A DNA stretch of 64,000 bases from Actinocorallia sp. API 0066 (GTDB lineage: Bacteria > Actinomycetota > Actinomycetes > Streptosporangiales > Streptosporangiaceae). The DNA lies in assembly GCF_020991275.1 (NCBI RefSeq), contig NZ_JAJLQY010000001.1, positions 682,001 to 746,000 of the forward strand, in the 5' to 3' direction. Both the position numbers and the translations under genes were made by a program. Within the stretch, counting starts at the first letter, position 1; each line of letters begins with the position of its first letter. Shown in pieces: positions 19,362 through 27,927 of this stretch. Under the pieces are notes generated by a model. The model was not told the DNA's origin, ran no database searches, and saw nothing but the letters and a program-made list of their open reading frames with translations.

Positions 19362-19814
19362 ATGACCGATGACCGGCCGGTACGGGAGTGGACGCCGCAG
19401 AATCCGGCGTTCGAGTCGGTGGTCCGTGACGCGTTCGAGAAGCAGACCGCGATGCACACGATCGGGGCGGAGCTGACCCACCTGGCGCCGGGGGCCGCGC
19501 ATCTCACCCTCGCGTGCCACGACCAGATCATGTCGCACGTGCCGCCGATCGTGCACGGCGGGACGATCAGCATGATCGCCGACAGCGCGATGGGGTTCGC
19601 CGCGCTGTCGCTCGCCCCGGAGGGCGGTACCGGCGTGACCGTCGAGTACAAGATCACCTTCCTGGCGCCGGCGATCGGCGACCACCTCGTCGCGCGCGGC
19701 CGGGTGCTCAAGTACGGCAAACAGATGGTGTTCACCGACGTACGGGTCGTGGTCGTCAACGAGGGCCGCGAGAAGACGGCGGCCCTCGCCACCGGGACCT
19801 TCATCGCCCTTTGA
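19362..19814 (+). CDS. PaaI-type hotdog thioesterase
   Basis: 150-residue single hotdog-fold protein. The HGGTISMIADSAMGFAA helix with catalytic-type HGG and Asp, and the preceding PPIVHG loop, fit the PaaI/YigI thioesterase group, which hydrolyses acyl-CoA or acyl-ACP. It begins the operon downstream of the SARP gene. In context it may release or edit an acyl chain from the stand-alone ACP encoded two genes later. Start ATG follows GAGAGGAAT. Confidence 0.85.
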   Translation: MTDDRPVREWTPQNPAFESVVRDAFEKQTAMHTIGAELTHLAPGAAHLTLACHDQIMSHVPPIVHGGTISMIADSAMGFAALSLAPEGGTGVTVEYKITFLAPAIGDHLVARGRVLKYGKQMVFTDVRVVVVNEGREKTAALATGTFIAL

Positions 19815-19830
19815 GAAATGTGAGGATCCC

Positions 19831-20772
19831 GTGGCTGAATTGCACCTTCAGACCCTTCTCTACGAGACGACGGACCGGATCGCCCGCATCACATTGAACC
19901 GTCCAAAACGCGGCAACGGAATCACCCTGGACATGGCGCGTGAGCTGGCCGACGTGGTCGAGCGCGCCAATCTCGACCCGGCGGTGCACGTGATCGCGCT
20001 CGCCGGGAACGGCCCTGGATTCTGCGGCGGCTACGACCTCGCGGCCAGCGCCGAGTCGCTGAGCGGCTACGACCCCGACGACGCGACGGGCGCGACGGGC
20101 GCGACGGTGCCGCCGGGCAGCCCGCTCGACCCGATGGTGATGGCCGGCAACCACGATCCGTCCCGCCCGTGGGACCCCGTCACCGACTACCAGATGATGA
20201 CCCGCAACGTGCGCGGGTTCATGAGCCTGTTCCACTCCGAGAAGCCCGTCCTGCTCAAGGCGCACGGCTTCTGTGTCGCGGGCGGCACCGACCTGGCGCT
20301 GTGCGCCGACCTGCTCGTTGTCGACGACGATGCCAAGATCGGCTACCCGCCCGCCCGCGTGTGGGGGTCGCCGACCTCCGCGCTGTGGGCGACACGGCTG
20401 GGCGTGGCGCGGGCCAAACGCCTGCTGTTCACCGGGGACTGCCTGTCCGGCCGCGAAGCCTACGAGTGGGGCCTGGCCACCGAGAGCGTGCCCAGGGACC
20501 AGCTCGACGAACGGTTCGAGACGCTCGTCCAGCGGATCGCCCGTGTCCCGATCAACCAGCTCGTCATGCAGAAGCTGCTCGTCAACCAGGCGCTCTACGC
20601 CCAGGGGCTGCACGCCACCCAGGTCCTCGGCACCTTCTTCGACGGCGTCGCGCGGCACACCGCCGAGGGATACGCCTTCCAGCGGCGGGCCGCCGAGCAG
20701 GGCTGGCGCGAGGCCGTCCGGCAGCGTGACGAGCCCTTCGGCGACCTCGGGGCCTCCACCTTCAAGGGTTGA
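19831..20772 (+). CDS. crotonase-superfamily protein (enoyl-CoA hydratase-like)
   Basis: 313 residues with the crotonase core: LNRPKRGNGITLDMA, first oxyanion-hole segment GPGFCGGYDLAAS near 65-77 and second AHGFCVAGGTDLALCADL near 146. The usual glutamate after the second GGG is replaced by GGTDL, and the insertion at ~80-120 (Asp/Gly/Pro-rich) is longer than in standard hydratases. It may act on acyl-ACP or acyl-CoA, but hydration is not assured. GTG start follows GAGGAT. Part of the SARP-linked operon. Confidence 0.82.
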   Translation: MAELHLQTLLYETTDRIARITLNRPKRGNGITLDMARELADVVERANLDPAVHVIALAGNGPGFCGGYDLAASAESLSGYDPDDATGATGATVPPGSPLDPMVMAGNHDPSRPWDPVTDYQMMTRNVRGFMSLFHSEKPVLLKAHGFCVAGGTDLALCADLLVVDDDAKIGYPPARVWGSPTSALWATRLGVARAKRLLFTGDCLSGREAYEWGLATESVPRDQLDERFETLVQRIARVPINQLVMQKLLVNQALYAQGLHATQVLGTFFDGVARHTAEGYAFQRRAAEQGWREAVRQRDEPFGDLGASTFKG

Positions 20773-20819
20773 CCCCGCCGTCCCGACAGACCCAGACCAC
20801 ACGAGAAACGAGGGCCGAC

Positions 20820-21062
20820 ATGGTCACGACCGACGAGGTCATCAAGCTCATCGGCAAGAAGATCCGCAACAAGTCCATCGAGTTGACCGCCGCGACCCCG
20901 CTGGACTCCCTGGGGCTGTCCAGCCTCCAGATCTCCGACATCGTCTTTGAGATCGAGGACGCCCACGGCTTCGAGTTCAACCCGGTCAAGGCGGCCGGAA
21001 TCACCACCATCGGCGAGATCGCCGAGCTCGCCAACGAGACCATCGCCGCCGGCGCGCGGTGA
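20820..21062 (+). CDS. stand-alone acyl carrier protein
   Basis: 80-residue acidic four-helix carrier. Phosphopantetheine attachment Ser is S35 in LGLSSLQISD; the usual DSL is SSL here, which Sfp-type enzymes can still accept. Flanking pattern TPLDSLGL and FEIEDAHGFEF is typical of type II ACPs. It sits between a crotonase and a membrane desaturase, with a FAAL-type ligase two genes on and a PPTase at the operon end. Thus loading (FAAL), priming (PPTase) and modification genes are all present, and the acyl chain is probably worked on as acyl-ACP. Confidence 0.9.
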   Translation: MVTTDEVIKLIGKKIRNKSIELTAATPLDSLGLSSLQISDIVFEIEDAHGFEFNPVKAAGITTIGEIAELANETIAAGAR

Positions 21063-21095
21063 CCCCTCGACCCTGAGTGAACCGGGAGGTTCATC

Positions 21096-22085
21096 GTGGA
21101 TGGGAAAGAGCACAAGCTGTTCATCATCGCGGCCTCGGTCATCCCGCTCCTGGGCGTGGTGGCCGTCATGGTCCTGCTCTGGAACCGGGTCTTCGGCTGG
21201 AGCGACCTGGTCGTCCTGGCCGTCATGTACACGATCGCCGGGCTGGGAGTCAGCATCGGCTACCACCGGATGCTCGCGCACCGGGCGTTCCGGACGCACC
21301 GCTGGATCTACGACGCGTTCGCCGTGGCCGGGACCATGGCGGCGCAGGGACCGGCCATCATCTGGACCGCCCACCACCGCCGCCACCACCGGGTCGCGGA
21401 CAAGGACGGCGACCCGCACAGCCCGTACCACGGCGGGACCGGCCGGCTCGCGCTCGTCAGGGGGCTGTGGCACGCGCACCTGGGCTGGCTGATGGACGAG
21501 AAGCTGACGTCCGACCCGCTGCGCTACTGCCCCGACCTGGCGCGGGACCGGCATCTGCGCTGGATCAGCAGGCACTTCGTGGCCATCGTGGTGGCGGGCA
21601 TGCTGCTTCCGGCGGCGCTCGGGTTCGCCCTCACCGGCAGCGCCTTGGGCGCGCTCACCGGCTTCCTGTGGGGCGGCCTCGCCCGGATCTTCATCCTCAA
21701 CCACATCACCTACGCGATCAACTCGGTCGGCCACGTCTACGGGCGGCGCCGGTTCAGCACCCCGGACGAGTCAAGGAACGTGGCGTGGCTCTCGCTGGCG
21801 TCCTTCGGCGAGTCCTGGCACAACAACCACCACGCCTTCCCCCGGTCGGCGAGCCACGGCATGCGCTGGTACGAGCCCGACGTCAGCGCGCTGGTCATCG
21901 GGACGCTGCGCCGCGTCGGCCTGGCGTGGGACGTGATCACCATCGACCGGGCCCGGCAGGAGGCCCGCGCCGAGGGGCTGGCCAGGGCCGGCGGCGGACG
22001 GCACGCGGCGCACCAGCCCGCCGCGCCCATGGCCGAGCGGATGGTCGACCCGGCCCTGACCCGCACCACCGGCGACGTCGAGTAG
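21096..22085 (+). CDS. membrane fatty acid desaturase / acetylenase candidate
   Basis: 329-residue integral membrane di-iron enzyme with all three His boxes: HRMLAH (57-62), HRRHH (94-98) and HNNHH (242-246). Hydrophobic segments near 8-30, 36-55, 160-182 and 186-205 fit the acyl-lipid/acyl-CoA delta-9 desaturase fold. Gene order ACP-desaturase-FAAL resembles JamC-JamB-JamA, in which the JamB-type desaturase makes a terminal alkyne on an ACP-bound chain. A plain delta-9 desaturase is the conservative reading. The C-terminal ~45 residues are Ala/Arg-rich and unlike the core. GTG start at 21096. Confidence 0.88.
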   Translation: MDGKEHKLFIIAASVIPLLGVVAVMVLLWNRVFGWSDLVVLAVMYTIAGLGVSIGYHRMLAHRAFRTHRWIYDAFAVAGTMAAQGPAIIWTAHHRRHHRVADKDGDPHSPYHGGTGRLALVRGLWHAHLGWLMDEKLTSDPLRYCPDLARDRHLRWISRHFVAIVVAGMLLPAALGFALTGSALGALTGFLWGGLARIFILNHITYAINSVGHVYGRRRFSTPDESRNVAWLSLASFGESWHNNHHAFPRSASHGMRWYEPDVSALVIGTLRRVGLAWDVITIDRARQEARAEGLARAGGGRHAAHQPAAPMAERMVDPALTRTTGDVE

Positions 22086-22091
22086 GACGTG

Positions 22092-23720
22092 ATGGACTCT
22101 CTGTGGGAACCGATCCTGGCCGCGCGCCGGAGCCGGGTGAACGTCTGGACCGGCGACCGGTTCAGCGGCGCCACCTGGGGCGACGTGGTCGCCGACGCGC
22201 GCCGGATGTCGGGGGGCCTGCGCAAGCTCGGCGTGGGCCCCGGCGTCCGGGTCGCCACCATCCTCACCAACACGCCGCTCGCCGTGCGGGGTGTGCTGGC
22301 CGTCTGGCTGGCGGGCGGCGCGGTCGCCTCGCTGCCCGTCCCGGCGCGCGGCATGAGCATGGACGAGTACCTGCGGCAGATCGTCGCGCTGTGCGAGCGG
22401 ATCGGCTCACCGGTGCTGCTCAGCGACGCGGCGCTGGCCGGGACGCTGCCCGAGTGGGCGGCGGCGGCGACGTCCGCGACGCCGTGGGAGGCCGTCTCGC
22501 TGGACGCCGCCCCCCGCGAGCACCTTCCGGGCCCCGACGACGTCGCGTTCCTCCAGTTCTCCTCGGGCAGCACCAGCCTGCCGAAGGGCTGCGTGCTGAC
22601 GCCCAGGGCGATCGCCGAGCAGATCACCATGATCCGGGCGATGACCGAAGCCGAACCGGACCGGGAGTCGGTGGTCTCCTGGCTGCCGCTCTCACACGAC
22701 ATGGGCATGTTCGGCTGCCTGGTGTTCCCCTGGTACCACGACATGCCGCTCGCGCTGTCGTCGCCCGAGCGGTTCGCGTTCGGCGCGCGCACCTGGTTCG
22801 ACGACCTCGCCGCGTTCGGCGCCACCATGACCGCCGGGACCAACACCGCGCTGCACCTGGCCGTCCGGGCGCAGCGAGGCAGACCGCTCAGGGCGCCGTT
22901 GGACCTGCGGGTCGCCATCGTCGCCGCCGAACGCGTCGAGCGGGACACGCTGCTGGCGGCGGTCGAGGAGTTCGGGGACGCGGGGCTGACCCTTGAGGCG
23001 TTCATGCCCGCCTACGGGATGGCCGAGGCGACCCTGGCCGTCACCGCCACCCCGCCCCGACAGGCGCCGGCGTTCCTGTCCGTCGACAACATCGAGCTGG
23101 CCGAGGGCCGGATCACCCCGGTCGACCCCACCGAGCCGACGGCCACCTGGCTGACCGGGTGCGGACGTGCCGTCCCCGGCGTGGAGGTCGCCGAGACCCG
23201 GCCGGGGTCGGTGAGCGAGCTGCTGGTCCGCTCACCGAGCCTGGCGCGCGGCTACCACGGCGATCCCGAACGCACCGCGGCCCGGTTCACCCCGGACGGC
23301 CTGCGCACCGGCGACCTGGGGTTCCTGCGGGACGGCGAGCTGTACTTCGCCGGGCGGCTCGACGACGTCATCTCGGTCGGCGGCCGCAACGTGAACACGC
23401 TCGGCATCGAGGCGGCCATCGACGCGCTCGCGCCGATCCGGCGCGGCTGCTCGGCGATCATCGACGTCGACGACGGCCGCCGGGGCAGGCTGGTCCTGGT
23501 CACCGAGCTGCAGGACCACCGGGTCGATCCGGAGGTGGTCGCCGGGCTCGCCGCTGACGTGGCGATGAGCAAGGCGGGGATCGCGCTGGCGGAGTGCGTG
23601 TTCCTGCGCCGGGGGTCGCTGCCCAAGACGCCCAGCGGCAAGGTCCAGCGCTACCGGTGCCGTCAGCTCCTGCGGTCCGGGGCGCTGCCCCGGTTCGCGA
23701 GCGTGGGGCTGGGGGCGTGA
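22092..23720 (+). CDS. FAAL-type acyl-AMP ligase
   Basis: 542-residue ANL enzyme. P-loop is LQFSSGSTSLPKGC near residue 155, closer to the SSGST of fatty acyl-AMP ligases than to TSGTTG of CoA ligases. Other motifs are SWLPLSHDMGMFG, PAYGMAEATL, GDLGFLRDGELYFAGRLDD and a C-terminal PSGKVQRYR lysine. FAALs load fatty acids on carrier proteins through acyl-AMP, so the ACP at 20820 is the likely acceptor. ATG 22092 follows a GTG one codon earlier. Its stop overlaps the next ATG. Confidence 0.85.
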   Translation: MDSLWEPILAARRSRVNVWTGDRFSGATWGDVVADARRMSGGLRKLGVGPGVRVATILTNTPLAVRGVLAVWLAGGAVASLPVPARGMSMDEYLRQIVALCERIGSPVLLSDAALAGTLPEWAAAATSATPWEAVSLDAAPREHLPGPDDVAFLQFSSGSTSLPKGCVLTPRAIAEQITMIRAMTEAEPDRESVVSWLPLSHDMGMFGCLVFPWYHDMPLALSSPERFAFGARTWFDDLAAFGATMTAGTNTALHLAVRAQRGRPLRAPLDLRVAIVAAERVERDTLLAAVEEFGDAGLTLEAFMPAYGMAEATLAVTATPPRQAPAFLSVDNIELAEGRITPVDPTEPTATWLTGCGRAVPGVEVAETRPGSVSELLVRSPSLARGYHGDPERTAARFTPDGLRTGDLGFLRDGELYFAGRLDDVISVGGRNVNTLGIEAAIDALAPIRRGCSAIIDVDDGRRGRLVLVTELQDHRVDPEVVAGLAADVAMSKAGIALAECVFLRRGSLPKTPSGKVQRYRCRQLLRSGALPRFASVGLGA

Positions 23721-24727
23721 TGGGCCGGACGATCCTCGTCACCGGCGCGTCCGGCGTCGTCGGCAGGTCGCTGGTCCCGGAGTTCGCCGGGCACCGCGTC
23801 GTCGGCATGACGCACGCCGACCCCGAGCCGCACGCCTGCGAGACGTTCACCGGCGACCTGGCCGCCGACCGGTTCGGGCTCGACCCCGACTCCTACCGGA
23901 ACCTGGCCCGCGACGTCGACGTCGTCGTGCACAGCGGCGCGCGCACCACCTGGGGCCGTCCCTACGACGAGTACCAGCGGATCAACGTGGACGGCACACG
24001 CCGCGTCCTGGAGTTCGCGCAGTTCGCGGGCGCCCCTGTGCACTACGTCAGCACGTGCTTCGTCTATTCGCTGATGCTGCCCGACGCGCCGAGGCTCGCG
24101 CCCGGCAACGTGGTGCTGCCCTACATCACCTCCAAGCTCGCCGCCGAGACCCTGCTCCGGGAGAGCGGCCACCCGGTCAGCATCTACCGGCCCACCAACC
24201 TGGTGGGCGACTCCACGACCGGGCACAGCAGCCGCCCGCAGATCGTCCAGGCGGTCTCCGAATGGGTGTGCCGGGGCCGCGCGCCGTACTTTCCCGCGCA
24301 TCCGGGAAACCTCGTCGACGTCGTCCCGCAGGACGTCCTGGCCGTCTCCGTCCGGCGCGCGGTGGAGGCCGACGACCTGGGCTCGGACTACTGGCTCACC
24401 TACGGCGCCGAGGCCATGACCGTCGAGGAGACCCTCGCGATCTGCCTGGAGCACGCCGCCCGGAAGGGACGGCCGTTCACCCCGCCGCCGATCGTCGACC
24501 CGACCCGGCCGCTGCCCGTCCCCCTGGACGAGGTGCCGCCGATGTCACGGGCGTACGTCAGCGTCCTGCTGGACGTGAGCGAGAACGTGGCGGCCTGCGG
24601 CGGCGTCCTGCCCAGCTCGCTGAAGGACCTGGAGTCGCGCCACGGGGTGGCGCGCGTCTCGGACCGCGAGGCGTACCGGAGAAGCCTGTCGTACTGGGCG
24701 GGCGACCCCGCGCCGCCCGGGAAGTGA
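23720..24727 (+). CDS. extended SDR, thioester-reductase/epimerase-like
   Basis: 335 residues. Rossmann motif TGASGVVGRS lies at 7-16; VVVHSGARTTWG, NVDGTRRVLEFA and VSTCFVY follow, and the active-site YITSK gives Tyr/Lys. The RPTNLVGDSTTG and male-sterility-like pattern recalls carrier-linked thioester reductases (NAD-binding 4), which turn acyl-ACP into aldehyde or alcohol. A sugar epimerase-type activity cannot be excluded. ATG overlaps the FAAL stop. In context, reductive release from the ACP is an attractive role. Confidence 0.78.
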   Translation: MGRTILVTGASGVVGRSLVPEFAGHRVVGMTHADPEPHACETFTGDLAADRFGLDPDSYRNLARDVDVVVHSGARTTWGRPYDEYQRINVDGTRRVLEFAQFAGAPVHYVSTCFVYSLMLPDAPRLAPGNVVLPYITSKLAAETLLRESGHPVSIYRPTNLVGDSTTGHSSRPQIVQAVSEWVCRGRAPYFPAHPGNLVDVVPQDVLAVSVRRAVEADDLGSDYWLTYGAEAMTVEETLAICLEHAARKGRPFTPPPIVDPTRPLPVPLDEVPPMSRAYVSVLLDVSENVAACGGVLPSSLKDLESRHGVARVSDREAYRRSLSYWAGDPAPPGK

Positions 24728-24734
24728 GGATCCG

Positions 24735-25649
24735 TTGAGCACGTGGAAGCACCCCGACCTGGCCGACCGGGTCGCCGTGGTGACCGGGGCGAGCCGTGGT
24801 GTGGGCCGTGGCGTCGCCCTGGCGCTCGCCGAGTGCGGCGCCACCGTGTACGTCACGGGGCGCAGCGCGGGCGGCGCCGCCACCGAGGGCCTGCCCGGCA
24901 CCGTCGACGGGACGGCCGAGGAGGTCACCGCCCGAGGCGGCCGTGGCGTCGCCGTCCGCTGCGACCAGGCCGACGACGCCGACGTGGCCGACCTGTTCGA
25001 GCGGGTCCGGGAGGAGACCGGCGGGCTCGACCTGCTGGTGAACAACGCCTGGTCCGGGTACGAGCGGTCCCACGACGTCCCCTTCGACGCCCCGTTCTGG
25101 AAGCAGCCGATGTGGCGGTACGACCTGTTCGCGGGGTCGCTGCGTGGCTGGTACCTGGCGGCCCGGCTGGCGGTGCCGCTGATGCTGGAGCGCGGTAGTG
25201 GCCTCATCATCAACATCGGCTACACCGACGGGCCCACCTATCTCGGGCAGGTCGCCTACGACGTCGTCAAGAACGCGACGGACCGGATGTCGTTCGCGAT
25301 GGCGCACGACCTGCGCAGACCCGGCCTGACCGCGTTGGCCCTGCACCCCGGCTTCGTCGGCACCGAACGCGTCCAGGCGGCCTGGGAGATGCTGGGCGAC
25401 GGCCCCGCGCGGATCGTGCACAGCCCCGAGTACGTCGGACGTGCTGTCGCGCACCTGCTGGCCGAGCCCGATCTCGCGGCCCGGTCGGGCGCCGCGCTCG
25501 CGGTCGGCGACCTCGCCGAGGAGTACGGCTTCGACGACGTCGACGGCCGTCGCCCGCCCGCGTTCCGGCTGGAGGGCCGGATGAGCCTGGCGACCCGCAT
25601 GGAACGGCTCAACCGGGTCGTCGCGAGCGCGACGGAGGGCACGGCATGA
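24735..25649 (+). CDS. classical short-chain dehydrogenase/reductase
   Basis: 304 residues. NAD(P) motif TGASRGVGRGVA, NNAW in place of NNAG, and YDVVK as the active YxxxK. The residue at the usual catalytic Ser position falls in NIGYTDG, so the triad looks altered, as in the DHRS1-like group. TTG start at 24735 follows GAGGATCC. Its stop overlaps the methyltransferase start (ATGA). Probable carbonyl reduction or alcohol oxidation on the pathway intermediate. Confidence 0.85.
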   Translation: MSTWKHPDLADRVAVVTGASRGVGRGVALALAECGATVYVTGRSAGGAATEGLPGTVDGTAEEVTARGGRGVAVRCDQADDADVADLFERVREETGGLDLLVNNAWSGYERSHDVPFDAPFWKQPMWRYDLFAGSLRGWYLAARLAVPLMLERGSGLIINIGYTDGPTYLGQVAYDVVKNATDRMSFAMAHDLRRPGLTALALHPGFVGTERVQAAWEMLGDGPARIVHSPEYVGRAVAHLLAEPDLAARSGAALAVGDLAEEYGFDDVDGRRPPAFRLEGRMSLATRMERLNRVVASATEGTA

Positions 25650-26524
25650 GCGGGCCCACGCGGGATCCGGGATACCGGGGCGCCTCGGCCGTCGCGATCG
25701 AGCACCACTACGACCTGGGGAACGACTTCTTCGCGCTGTGGCTGGACGACAGTCTGACCTACACCTGCGCGCTGTGGGAGCCCGGCGACGACCTGGAGTC
25801 GGCCCAGCGCCGCAAACTGGAGTACCTGGCCGAGGGCGCCGGGGCCACCGGCGCGGCCCGGGTCCTGGACGTCGGCTGCGGGTGGGGCAGCATGCTGCGC
25901 CACCTGGTGGAGCGGGAGGGCGTCGCGCACGCCACCGGGCTGACGCTCAGCCGCGCGCAGGTCGCGGACATGGCCGCCTGGACCGACGCCCGGTACGACG
26001 TCCGGGTGGAGAACTGGGCGGACCACCGGCCCGCGCGCCCCTACGACGCGGTCATCTCGATCGGCGCGTTCGAACACTTCGCTCGGCACGGGATGAACCG
26101 CGCCGAGCGGCTCGCCGCCTACCGCGCCTTCTTCAGCGCCTGCCGCGACTGGCTCCCGCCGGGCGGACGGCTCGCGCTCCAGACCAACATCGTCGGCAAC
26201 GCGGGCCCGCTGCCGCGCCGGGAGCTGCGGGAGATGCTGTTCATCATCGAGCGGATCTTCCCCGAGTCGGTGATCCCGCCGCTCAGCGAGGTCGTCGAGG
26301 CGGCCGAGAAGCTCTTCGACGTCGTCACCGTCCGCAACGATCCGGGCCACTACGCGCTGACGACCCAGGCGTGGCACGACCGGCTCGCGGCGCGCCGGGC
26401 GGAGGCGGAGGCGCTGGTCGGGGAGCGGGCGGTCGCCGACTACCTGCACTACCTGTCCGCGTCGGCCCGCCACTTCCGCGGCCGCTACCTGGGGCTCGCG
26501 CGGCTCGTCCTCGAACGGGTCTGA
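25646..26524 (+). CDS. cyclopropane-fatty-acid-synthase-like SAM methyltransferase
   Basis: 292 residues. N-terminal IEHHYDLGNDFFALWLDDSL is the substrate-binding signature of the CFA/mycolic cyclopropane synthase family; SAM motif is VLDVGCGWGSM near 75, with GLTLSRAQ and ISIGAFEHF following. Family members add a methylene or methyl from SAM to a double bond of lipid acyl chains. The operon also encodes a desaturase, so methylation or cyclopropanation of the new double bond is a reasonable inference. Shorter than E. coli Cfa (382), as for mycolate-type enzymes. Confidence 0.88.
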   Translation: MSGPTRDPGYRGASAVAIEHHYDLGNDFFALWLDDSLTYTCALWEPGDDLESAQRRKLEYLAEGAGATGAARVLDVGCGWGSMLRHLVEREGVAHATGLTLSRAQVADMAAWTDARYDVRVENWADHRPARPYDAVISIGAFEHFARHGMNRAERLAAYRAFFSACRDWLPPGGRLALQTNIVGNAGPLPRRELREMLFIIERIFPESVIPPLSEVVEAAEKLFDVVTVRNDPGHYALTTQAWHDRLAARRAEAEALVGERAVADYLHYLSASARHFRGRYLGLARLVLERV

Positions 26525-26539
26525 CGAAAGGCGACTGTT

Positions 26540-27883
26540 TTGCGACACGGCATCTACTGGCGGGACACCGAGGCCGTTGTGCCCGGCCCGCCGCTGCGGC
26601 AGGACGTGGCCTGCGACGTGGCCGTCATCGGGGCGGGCTACACAGGGTTGTGGACCGCCCACTTCCTCAAACAAGCCGATCCCGGCCTCTCGGTCCACCT
26701 CCTGGAGATGGACTACGCGGGCGCGGGCGCCTCCGGCCACAACGACGGGTTCGTCACCCCCACCATCGGGCACAGCCTGCACGGCGTGGTCCGCAGGTGG
26801 GGGCCGGAACGGGCCGCCGAAGCCTACGCGGCGGTCGGCCGGTCGATCATGGAGATCGGCAGGTTCTGCGACAAGAACGCGGTGGACGCAGAACTGGAGC
26901 GGACCGGCTTCCACATGGTGGCCACCAGCCCGTGGCAGGTCCGGCGGCTGGAGCACGACCGCGCGCTGGCCGCGCTGGTCGGCACCCGGTCGCTGCCCGA
27001 GATCGCCCGTGGCGCCGACGCCCGGGACGTCATCGGCTCGCCCGCGATCCTGGCCGCGATGCCGAGCGGCGGCGCGCTGATCAACCCGCACAGGCTCGCG
27101 CGCGGCCTGGCCCGGGTGGTGACCGAGCAGGGCGCCGTGATCCACGAACGGACCAGAGCGCACCAGATCTACCAGGACGGCGGCCGCTACCGGATCCGCA
27201 CCGACCACGCGACGGTCAGCGCCGACAAGGTGCTGGTCGCCACCGACGCCTACCAGCACACGTTCCCGATGTTCCGGCGGGCGTCCCTGCCGATCTGGAG
27301 CTACGCGCTGGTGACCGAGCCGCTCACCGACGCGCAGCTCGCCCGCGTGCACTGGCCGCGCCGGGAGGGCTTTGTCGAAAGCCGCAACTTCATCGTCTTC
27401 GGCAGGCTCACCGCCGACAACCGGATCCTGTTCGGCGGCGGCCCCGCCCCCTACCGGCCGGGCCGGGACATGGACGAGTCCCGCTGGATCCACGACCGCG
27501 ACGTCGAACGCTTCCTCCTGGACGCCTTCCACCGCTACTTCCCCGTCTGGACGGACGTGCGGGTCAGCCACTCCTACGGCGGCTGCATCGGGGTGACCCG
27601 CGACCTCGTCCCGCACGTCGGGCGGCACCGCACCGGGCTGTACTACGCGCACGGCTACTGCGGGAACGGCATCGCGACGACGCACACCGCGAGCAAGGCG
27701 CTGCGCGACCTCATCCTCGACCGGGACACCCCCTACGCCCGGCTGCCGTTCGTCGCCTCGGGCCCGCACCGGGAGGCGGCCTTCCCGGTCGAGCCGGTGA
27801 CCCGCGTCGGCGCCAAGGCGCTGAGCGCTGTGCTGGCGCTCCAGGACCGGCGTCCCGACCTGCTGAGGAGGACGATCGTATGA
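26540..27883 (+). CDS. FAD-dependent amine/amino-acid oxidase-like protein (DAO family)
   Basis: 447 residues. FAD-binding GxGxxG is VIGAGYTGLWTA near 29-40; GAGASGHNDGFV follows, and the C-terminal GYCGNGIATTH closes the FAD site. This is the DadA/glycine-oxidase/gamma-glutamylputrescine-oxidase group, which oxidises amines or amino acids. TTG start at 26540. Its presence in an ACP/FAAL operon suggests that an amine or amino-acid moiety is part of the product. The substrate cannot be read from the sequence. Confidence 0.82.
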   Translation: MRHGIYWRDTEAVVPGPPLRQDVACDVAVIGAGYTGLWTAHFLKQADPGLSVHLLEMDYAGAGASGHNDGFVTPTIGHSLHGVVRRWGPERAAEAYAAVGRSIMEIGRFCDKNAVDAELERTGFHMVATSPWQVRRLEHDRALAALVGTRSLPEIARGADARDVIGSPAILAAMPSGGALINPHRLARGLARVVTEQGAVIHERTRAHQIYQDGGRYRIRTDHATVSADKVLVATDAYQHTFPMFRRASLPIWSYALVTEPLTDAQLARVHWPRREGFVESRNFIVFGRLTADNRILFGGGPAPYRPGRDMDESRWIHDRDVERFLLDAFHRYFPVWTDVRVSHSYGGCIGVTRDLVPHVGRHRTGLYYAHGYCGNGIATTHTASKALRDLILDRDTPYARLPFVASGPHREAAFPVEPVTRVGAKALSAVLALQDRRPDLLRRTIV

Positions 27884-27927
27884 GGACGTCGGAGGCGGGA
27901 ACCTGCGAGGCGGCCGCCGATGCGTGA
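27880..27927 (+). other. possible 15-codon ORF between FAD oxidase and ADH
   Basis: ATG overlaps the oxidase stop (ATGA) and the reading frame (MRTSEAGTCEAAADA) ends 8 nt inside the next gene. The spacing could simply be a coupling leader: it bridges the 36-nt gap so that ribosomes reach the ADH start. No family recognised; coding status is unproven. Confidence 0.25.
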
